This document shows positions 55,401-64,000 of a stretch of 64,000 nucleotides of DNA, piece after piece (position 1 is the stretch's first letter; each line of letters starts with the position of its first letter). Under the pieces are notes generated by a model. That model ran no database searches. It was not told the DNA's origin and saw only the letters and a list, made by a program, of their open reading frames with translations. This DNA comes from Symsagittifera roscoffensis (Eukaryota > Xenacoelomorpha > Acoela > Convolutidae). The position numbers and the translations under genes are program-made. The DNA lies in contig NC_087068.1 of the NCBI RefSeq assembly GCF_963678635.1, positions 43,453,080-43,517,079 of the forward strand, written 5' to 3'.

Positions 55401-58065
55401 GTCATTGAATGGTTCCAACATCATTTGATTCGAACAAATACCTGAACGTCGTGCAAAAAATATGACCACGATCAAATTCTGATCATGGAATTTTTTCTAA
55501 AACAGGAAAACAACAGGAAAAAAAAGTAGAGTGAAAAAGAGGAGAAATAAAAAGAGTCATCAAAGAAGATTGCTCACATACCGACTTTAAGTTTTTGGTG
55601 GAAGTTCAACACCCTTTGTGAGCTTCAATGGTGTTCAGCTTTTACCATTGATTAGTTTCCAATTTTTTAAAATTAAATAAGCTTGTGTTCCTAACTACTT
55701 CATTCGCAGTAGGTTAAACGTTTTTTTAACAATCTCAAAACATCAGCACAGGTTAAATGGCTTGTTTTAAAACATAAAATGTGGTATTGAATCACGATAA
55801 GGATATATGAAAAAGCACATAGATGAAAGCATAAAAAAATTTTACTGGCTTCTAATCGCCTGATTTTTATAATTATTGTAAAGGAAAGCCTAGAGCTCGA
55901 AAAATCAGCTTGATCAACCAAAAAAGGTAGACAATTTTTCGAATATTTTGTTTTATATATACGCCACCCCCCTCGAGAAAATTCTAGATCCGCTTCTGCT
56001 ACGGACAGTTCAAGGTCGAAAAAAACTAAAAACTCAGCTTAGAGCTCAGAAAATCATTTTGGTTGACCAAAAAAAGTTCGGCAAATATTTCGACGTTTTT
56101 TAAACCCCTCCTCGAGAAAATTTTAGATCCGCCCAAGCTAGGGATAGTTCATGATCAAAAAGTACTAAAAATTAAACCGAAAACTACTGAAAAGGTAATT
56201 AAAAGCTTCCAACTTTAATTAACTTTTACAGATACCTGAACGCTGTCCAAAAAATCACTGTCCAAAAAAATCACCATGAACAAATTGTTATCGTGGATTT
56301 TTTTTTAAAGCGAAATAGTTAGGAAAATATAAAACAGAGTGAAAAAAGGCAAAATGATAAAATTCAACTAAGAAGATTGCTCCCATACCGAGTTTTAATT
56401 TTTAGTGGAAGTTCAACTCCCATTATGAGCTTCAATGTTGTTCAGCATTTACCTCTGGTTAGTTTCCAAATAAGCTCGTACTATTATCTACTTCAGTCGC
56501 AGTAGATTAAACACGCCGTCAAAACATATTTTATAGCAAATTCAGAACATGAACACAGGTTAGATGGTTCATTTTTCAAGATTTTTTGTGTGATATTGAA
56601 TCATGATAAGGATGTCTAAAAAAACAAATAGATGAAAGCATAAAAGTTTTTACTAGCAACTAATCGCGGTATTTTTATAACTATTTTGAAGGAAAGCCCA
56701 GAGCTCAAAAAGAAAATCAATTTGGTCGACCAAAAAAAAGGTAAACAAAATTTTCAAATTTTTTGTTTTGAAAATTCGCCCCTCCCCCTACCCTCGAGAA
56801 ACTCCTAGATCCGCCTCTGCTAGAGACAGTTCAAGGTCAAAAATACTAAAGACTAAGCTTAAAGCTCAGAAAATCAATGGTCCCATTAAAAAAGTGTTCG
56901 GCAAAAGTTTCGGTTTTTATGGAAATCCCCCTCTCAAGAAAATCCTTAATCCGCGCATGCTAGGAACAGTTCATGGTCAAAAAATACTAAAAATTTAACC
57001 GAATACTACTGAAAAGGTAATTAAATGGTTCCAATATTATTTTACTTCTACAGATACCTAAACGCCGTCCAAAAAAGATCACTACGCAAAAATTGTGATC
57101 ATGGACTTTTTTTAAATGGAATAGTTAGGAAAATATAAAACAGAGTGAAAAAGAGGCAAAACAATAAGATTCAACTAAGAAGATTGCTCACATACCGAGT
57201 TTTAGTTTTTGTGAGAAATTTATTTCCGATTATGAGCTTCACTGGTGTTCAGCCTTTACCTCTGATTAGTTTTCATATTCGATAAAATTAAGCTCGTACT
57301 CTTATCTACTTCCTTCGCAGTAGATTAAACACACCGCCGAAACATTTTTTATAGCAAACTCAAAACATCAAAACAGGTTAATTGGTTTATTTTCAAAACT
57401 TATTATGTGATATTGAATAATGATAAGGATGTAATAAAAAGCACATAGATGAAAGCATAAAAAATTTACCTGAAAAATTCGCCCCTCCCCCTACCCTCGA
57501 GAAAATCCCAGATCCGCCCCTGCTTGGACAATTCGAGCTAGTAAAACAGAAAAAAATTGAGCCGAAAACTACTGAAAAGGTCACTAAATGGTTCCAGCAG
57601 TAGATGATTTTTACGGATACCTGAACGCCGCCCAAAAAAGATCACCACACACAAATTGTAACCGTGGATTTTTTTTCTAAAACGAAAAAGTAAGGAAAAC
57701 ATAAAAACAGAGTGAAAACGAGGCAAAATCATAAGATTCAACTAAGAAGATTGCTTACATACCGAGTTTTAGTTTTTGGTGGAAGTTCAACTCCCATTAT
57801 GAGCTTCAATGGTGTTCAGCATTTACCTCTGGTTAGTTTCCAAATAAGTATTATCTACTTCAGTCGCAGTAGATTAAACACGCCGTCAAAACATATTTTA
57901 TAGCAAATTCAAAACATCAAGATTGGTTGAATGGTTTATTTTAAAACTTATTATATTATATTGAACAATGATAAGGATGTATAGAGAAAGCACATACATA
58001 AAAAGCATAAAAAACTTTACTAGCTTCTAATTGCCTGCTTTTTGTGATTATTCTGGAGGAAAAAT
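52490..58065. repeat. Satellite-like array, about 807-bp period, eight units
   Basis: A marker phrase AGCTTCAATGGTGTTCAGC recurs at 52973, 53746, 54407, 54813, 55621, 56428, 57235 and 57802. Spacings are 773, 661, 406, 808, 807, 807 and 567, so the basic unit is about 807 bp with shortened units (406 is about half). Each unit also contains TCGACCAAAAA, CTCGAGAAAATC, CTAGATCCGCCTCTGCTAG, GACAGTTCAAGGTC, AGAGTGAAAAAGAGGCAAAA, and TACTTCAGTCGCAGTAGATTAAACACGCC. Nothing in it is coding. Short open frames recur at the same place of several units and can be ignored. Confidence 0.92.
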
Positions 58066-60508
58066 TCTGGAAAAATTTTTCATGGCTGAAGCATGATTAT
58101 TTTTTGTTCCGAATTTCGTAGACGTTTTATTCAATCACTTTTCGAATTTTTAATCAAACAAATTTGACATAAAATTTTTATACCATCTAAAATTTTTTGT
58201 TATTTGGAGCTCAAAAATTCAAAAAATTTGCAAAATGCTTTGCAAAATGAATCAAGGCAAACCACTTAGTTTCGTTAAAAAGAAGGCGCAACTGAAGAAA
58301 AAATTTTTTTTTTCTAATTTTTAAACCAAACAATTTTTTTGATATGGTTTTAACGTTGAGTCGGAACAACTAGGGCTTCGACCGGATATAAGAGAAGTAT
58401 TGTTTGCTTTTACTTTCACTTTACAGCACAAAGCTGATTAAAAGGCAGGACATCTTTTCGAAAGTTTCATTTTTCTATGCAAAATGCTTTTTTAATGTTT
58501 ATTCTAAATTACGGTCCACAAGTTGAAATCTCCCCTCCCAGCAATTAATTTGGAAGAAACTGACTCAGCGCCTCATGCAAAAAAATTATCGATTCTGATT
58601 GGCCTAAAATATCCGCACTCGTTTGTGGCATAAAAATATTCTAAGCAGTATACAGTAAGAAAAATCTCAAAATATTTCAAAAAATAAACCTGAATCTCTA
58701 AGTTATTCACTTTTTCTTCAAATGAAGGGTAACTTTTAACAGTTTCTACAATAAAAATCTGTCAATAAATTTGGTTAATTTGTTCACAAGAATTTCAAAA
58801 TACCAGAAAACCAAAGGCAAAAAGTGCTCATGAGTGCCAAAAAACGTTTTTAGAATTCGATTTTAGATAGGCTTAGGAAAAATCATAAGCAACATGCACT
58901 AAAATGAAGACAAGAATTATGAAAAATATTCCGCTTGACAAACTAAAACTCGATATTTTTGTTATTTTTAAAATTAGATCATGCTGTCCAAAACTTTTTG
59001 GTTCAAATAATTTCTAGCAAAAAAAAATTGGAAAATTTTTTAAAACAATTTTTTCGTCAATTTTTTGAACATAGCAAAACAATCTGTTAGCTCTTGTTCC
59101 TGTTAGAGAGACAATTGATAATGTGATTCAGCTTTTAAGGTTTTTTCGTAATTTTTGAATGATGCAGCAGTACAGCGATTTGAATAAAGAAGTTCTATCA
59201 AGCCGAAATCAAGTTTCACAATTAAACATCAAATAGAGTCAAATTGAATATCTTGGAAAAACATTGTCTCGTAAATGAAGCGCAAAATAAACAAACACAT
59301 GCAACGGATTAAATTTTATGCTTTATAGTCTAAAAATCAAAAGAAATACGACAAAACTTACTTGAATTAGGGTTGATATTGCATTTACCACATACGAATT
59401 TGAGTAAACTTTTGCATCCGAGACTTTGTTTTGTCGGAAATAAACTACATGAAAAAGATCAGAAAACAATTAGACTCTAGCTGAAGTTGTTATGCAGAAT
59501 GCTGCCTGTTTTCGCAAAACAGGCATCGCGAACAATGCAAAAACTGGGCAAAAATTCAAAACGCCTTAACAATATGCCAATTTCCGGTAATTTAATAACT
59601 TAAAAGACCCAAGCCATTTTTGATGTGATTGAGTTACGCCTTTAGTTTGAATATAGAATCACACTTCAAGTTTCAAACAGACACGGACACCCGTTCATTA
59701 AAAAACTCCATTTTTTAAAATCCATTTTGCTGGAAATTTATCAAGCTAATTGAAAAGTGCAAACACAAAATTAATTTATTACACAGCTGATCTGAGACTA
59801 CCGCAAAAAATGAAAAAAGCTTGACAATTTAACCGCTTTTTTCAGAAATAAAAAAACAGTTTTTTGCCCAAAAGTTTTCAAAAAATGCCCAAAAACGGGG
59901 TTTTTGACATGCTTTTTCAAAAGTTTGCCGCGCAGAAAATTTCACTTCTAAGTCTTAAGATGGGATTAGTTAAACTACGTTTCTTTAAAGTTCTGAGAGG
60001 GCTCAAAAATTCAATTTGGCGCAGAAAATCAATCTCTTATTTCAAAGCGTACTTTTGTTCATGTAGGGCATCAATATAAGAAAAAACAATTAAATTATTT
60101 AATTGTTCTCAAAGAGCCAAAAAATGAATCCACAGAAAATTGATTAAAATTGTCCAAAACTAACAGTTTTGCACATTTCAGTATTTCTATTTGCTGAAAT
60201 TTGGAGAAAATTAATTTGGAGTTTCAGGTCGATTACTTTAAGGACATTAATTCGAAGACATTTTTGTTAATTGCAGATGCACTTTTTTTGCAAAACTATG
60301 AGTGGACACTTTAAGCTAGTAGTTTTTTGTCGTGACCGATGGCATTATTTATTTGAAAAATGTTCCTTTTTTCTCGCTGTAAATTAAGTGTACAGCGTTG
60401 TGAATTTTCGCAGTTTGGGAAACCTCGATTTCGTCGGAGATCTGAATGAACCATTAGTGTTACAAAGATAATAAAAAAGTTTCCAGGAGTCTTCAATTTA
60501 CAAAAGAT
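58066..60508. other. Gene-free AT-rich region
   Basis: No supported gene or RNA. A segment at 60395-60465 (GAATGAACCATTAGTGTTACAAAGAT) matches 63690-63735 in the opposite half of the window, marking a dispersed repeat. Confidence 0.5.
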
Positions 60509-60670
60509 CAGGGGCGGATTTAGGGGGGGGGGGCGGACGCTTTTCCCCCTCTCAGGGATTCGACACCCTGCCGACCCAAAGGGTCCCCCCTTCGGTACTT
60601 TTTAAGAAATCCACTTTTGGCCGACGGACCCTAAAAATTTTCTAAAGGCGCCTTTGGCGCCTTTGGCGGC
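60509..60670 (-). repeat. G-run dispersed repeat, copy 2
   Basis: Begins CAGGGGCGGATTTAGG followed by G and GC runs, then CAGGGATTCGACACCCTGCCGACCCAAAGGG, ACTTTTTAAGAAATCCACTTTTGGCCGACGGACCC and GGCGCCTTTGGCGCC. Same order as the copy at 52145. Confidence 0.8.
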
Positions 60671-62826
60671 TTAACTAATTGTTTTGATTAAATAGCAAAA
60701 TTGGACAACCAAGAAACACAGGTAAATCTTCACTTTTGGGAGGCCAGTACTCAGTATTTTCTTTCAGCTGAAAACTTTTCTCTTCAGGTGGTTTTAACCA
60801 GTTTTCTCGTCAATACAGGTTAAACCGCCTGTATGAGATTGTGAAATTTGTCAAATTGGTTTTATGCACGTTTTTAGTTTTAAGTCATTGCTGTCAACAT
60901 TTTTTGATCTTATGGTTTGAAAAATTTTATTCAAAACAAAAACCTCGTGTTGCAAAATCCCCTTTCCCTCATCGCCTTACGCGTGAAGAAGTTTCTTCTT
61001 ACTTTAAGTTTGCTTTTAGACCTTGCTTTAAGTTTTTTTTTAACCATTTAATTCTTTCAATTTAATCGCTGACAAACAATCTTTTATAGTAACTTGCCAT
61101 GTAAATTTCTGCAGACCTAAAGAATCAATTGATAAGAATAAACAGTAAAATCGAATAAACAATACAACTAAGTTTCAACAGGAAAATATTAGTTTCTGGA
61201 AGGCCAGCACTCTCGTTTATCGTGAGATGTTTTCGTTCAGTTGGTTGTAACCTGTCTTTACAAGCTTGTGAATTTTGTCGGGAGTTGTCGAATATTTTTT
61301 GATAAAAAATTTTTCCACTGGTATCCTCAAGATTTTGCTACTAAGGTTCGAAATAATTAGCATATAATAGCCTAGTGCGGGATGAATAGTGATCTGAACG
61401 ATAGCTTTAACGGAAAAAAATTTAGTTTCTGTCCTCCTGTTCTGTTAGACAAAAATAGTTATGTAGGATTCAGCTAGTCAGGACTTTTCTTGGCGCAATT
61501 TTCACAATTATCTAGCGGTACAGGAGTTTAAATTTCAGGAGGTATTTCTAAACAAATTCAAATTTCACAAAAACTTCAAATGAAGTCAAATTGAACATGT
61601 TGAAAAACCAATTAGTCGTAATCAAAGAGCCAAATATATTTTTAAAATTAAGTAGATTTTTTTTTGCTTTCTAGACTGAATATCAAAAAAAGCATTCAAA
61701 TGAAATAATGCTAAAATAGGCGGCCTGCTTTGGCAAATATGGGCAAAATTAGGCAGAAAAAAACGGCCAATTTGAAGTCTCAATTTTCGATGAAGCTTCA
61801 ACTAGATTTCATGTAGAATTTTCTACATGTGAATTTCAGTGAGGTGTAGATGTTTTTTTTCCAAGAAAATGAGTACAGATTTTTAAAAAAATTGAATTTG
61901 TACTCGCGCTTACGCATTTCTTAAAAAATCATTATGAGCTGGCAAGTATCTGTGTGTAGACTAGCAAAAAGCCCACATTCAGTTTAAAAATTCAAAAAAG
62001 AAAGCGAGCAATAGCCAAAATAAGCGGAGACGGTTCCGCCCAATTTTTTTGATTGTGCTAATTAAGTTGTAATGGCCCAGAACTTGTAAAAAAAACAAAG
62101 CTGAACTTCAATATACACCAAGAAAAAAATAAATGCAAAAGTAATTTCCTTTTTGATCAATTTGTTGGACTATTATTAATTAATTGAGATAGACCATAAA
62201 AATAATTACGCCACTTGACATTTTTTTTATTGTTTACGAATTTTTGCTGATTCATTACAAAAAACTATGAAACATAAGCGTTTTGACTTATACCACAATT
62301 ACTTAGCAACTTTTTGAGAAATTCCAATAAGCAAAAAAGTCGTACTTGACACAACTTTTGTGGTATGAGCTTCGCGAAAAAACTGAAAAATTTAGGAAAA
62401 CTTGTTTCAAAAGTTATCTTTGTCCGATGTAGTGGCGCAACAATTTTGAGGACAAAATTTTTCTGAAATTTCGCTAAATTGAGTATTTTGACTGCGCTCA
62501 AAAAAGACCAGAAAATATAAGCCGAAACCACAGAAAATTTTTAAAATAGACGAAATGTGCAGTTTTTGTCGTTAAAGACTGCAATACACGGTGGAGCAAC
62601 CAAAAAGAATTATAATTATAAAATTTAATTTTGAAAAAACATCTCTTGAAGCATTTTCGTTTATATGATATAAGTGAGTTATCATTTTTATGAAGATGAT
62701 GAAAATTACTGCTTTGTTTGGCAAATTTTGTATAAAAGGCAGTTTCAAAACGGAGTTTGTTAATAGAGTTGTAGGAAAAACAGTGTTTCTTGAAAACTAA
62801 CACAGCATATTAGTCGTTTTTTTATG
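60671..62826. other. Gene-free region with a dispersed repeat in three copies
   Basis: The phrase TT(T/C)TGG(G/A)AGGCCAG(T/C)ACTC occurs near 60737 and 61197 and, worn, near 63925. No gene is supported. Confidence 0.5.
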
Positions 62827-63156
62827 AACACAAAGGCAAAGCTTCGCTTCGCAAACACTAACGAAAACACGAAAAACTGCAAGGAAAAGTAATCAGGAAA
62901 AGTAGAAATAAGCACTGCATTAGTAAAACGCTGCTACGTCTCGGATTTGATCTACGAGTTACTGCTATCTAGAGAATATGAGCCAAGCGCACTAACCACT
63001 TAGACACGCACGCTTAATACATCACAAACCTTAGCCACAAATAAAGCAGAGAACCGATGCTATGATGCTTTCAAAGCTACAGATCGTGATTATAGCAAAA
63101 GTGCAACCAAATAAGTGAACTTTTAATAAAAAAATTTCTATGAGTTAGTTTTCAAA
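62827..63156 (-). repeat. tRNA-derived SINE, copy 2
   Basis: Shares its head (ACACAAAGGCAAAGCTTCGCTTCGCAAAC) and tail (ATAAAGCAGAGAACCGATGC, CTACAGATCGTGATTATAGC) with the copy at 45093. On the minus strand, about 63015 to 62930, GTGTCTAAGTGGTTAGTGCG (A box) is followed by GATCAAATCCGA (B box). The tRNA body differs from copy 1 in the anticodon region, so the family is old or has more than one source. Confidence 0.7.
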
Positions 63157-63239
63157 AAAAAATCTTTCTAATACATACAATAAATTACAACAAAAGGATC
63201 TGTTTTGTCTAATTACTAATTCCACAAAGAAATTTGGCA

Positions 63240-63640
63240 ATTAAAACTTGTTTGGTAAAATTGTAATGAATTTTCTTGATCTCTAAATCCTCTGGAGAGA
63301 TATGGCGCTCTTATGTTTCAGTTAAACATGCTTTACCCGACGAAAATATTTTGTAAAGACGACGAATTATTTGAAAAAAAAAACAAATTTGCTAGTGTAG
63401 TTTTTGAAAATAAAAACTTTCTTTTGCCTTGCTGGGCAAAACACGGCGCTAGCTTTGATAAAATTTTATTTTCGTCCAATTAACGCAATACTAATGCCAC
63501 AAAAAGTTAAATGAAATATTTTAATTAACTTGTTTGATAAATCTGCAATGTACATGTCTGATCTCTAGGAACTCGGGATAGATATGGCGCTTACATGGTT
63601 CCGTTAAATAACCTTTTACCCGGCAGAGCTAATAAAAAAT
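63240..63640. repeat. Worn direct repeat around GATATGGCGCT, two copies
   Basis: GATCTCTA...GATATGGCGCT...TTTTACCCG occurs at about 63285-63345 and 63560-63625. Not coding. The remaining DNA to 64000 shows no gene. Confidence 0.5.
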
Positions 63641-64000
63641 CTTATAGTTACCAAGTTTCATAGCAAAAAAAACCTTTGTTTAAACTTTCAAATGATCCGA
63701 ATGAACCGTTATTGTTACGAAGATGACCAATGTTTTCGAAACGTACGCAAGTTTGACTGTACAAAGTATTTTGCGTACAAAAAATTAGTTTGCAAGCCTG
63801 GTTTCTCAAAAGAAGTTGGCATAAGCAAGAAACCAAGTTTTGTCTTTAAAATTATCATTCAAAATATTGATTTCATTAAACAGTTAAATTGCAGACTTGG
63901 GATGTGCAGTAAAATCTTTATTTTTGGGAGCCCATTACTCTCGTTTATCATTTCAAGCTATGTAATGAGTTTTGGTGCAAGTTGTCTAAGCAGTTTTAAA

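Noticed and set aside
52883-57903. Short open frames with similar starts inside the satellite units
   Set aside because: They recur at the same place of the repeat unit and have no coding character.
60841-61065. 74-residue frame with hydrophobic start
   Set aside because: Phe/Lys/Cys-rich translation of AT-rich DNA; no support beyond being open.

Overview
This is eukaryotic, animal-type nuclear DNA. An uninterrupted spliceosomal Sm B gene (39538-40029, +) lies head to head with a spliced minus-strand gene of at least ten exons (34393-39428). Its introns are short, 76-387 bp, with GT/AG borders apart from one probable GC-AG intron. Most of the rest is LTR retroelements, tandem repeats and dispersed repeats in AT-rich DNA. 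I cannot name the phylum. Small introns, a 163-residue Sm B and splice acceptors placed right beside the starts of both genes fit an invertebrate, possibly one with spliced-leader trans-splicing.

Left part (1-16.9 kb, minus strand): a very large Ty3/Gypsy-type retroelement that runs off the left edge. In its own 5'-to-3' order it carries a coiled-coil Gag, capsid-like region, two zinc knuckles, aspartic protease, reverse transcriptase, the start of RNase H, an acidic linker and a DDX35E integrase. In the integrase frame, after one TAG, comes a module that resembles a TARG1/OARD1-type macrodomain. After a 470-bp spacer come a coiled coil, an SGNH/GDSL-esterase-like domain, a second more divergent SGNH-like domain, an 818-residue intact open frame of unknown function, and another unknown frame leaving the window. 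This copy is decayed: it has nonsense codons, frameshifts, and deletions in RT and RNase H. The accessory block is the most unusual thing here.

Middle part (17-34 kb): a 1.45-kb minisatellite (21-bp then 15-bp units), a short 70-bp-class tandem repeat, and an isolated third SGNH-like fragment (about 20.9-21.2 kb). Then comes an 8.8-kb env-bearing LTR retroelement (23900-32714, minus strand) with near-identical LTRs, tRNA-type primer site, gag, protease, RT/RNase H and an envelope-like glycoprotein. It has no integrase, and several frames are broken.

Right part (40-64 kb): essentially no confident genes. It holds a 165-bp-class tandem repeat running into a 200-N assembly gap (43429-43628), two copies of a tRNA-derived SINE, a 109-bp nested inverted repeat (48591-48699), two unrecognised coding-like segments (49.0-50.3 kb), a roughly 807-bp-period satellite array (52.5-58.1 kb), and G-rich dispersed repeats with CAGGGGCGGAT-type ends.

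All calls come from reading the sequence and remembered family motifs; no database search was run.
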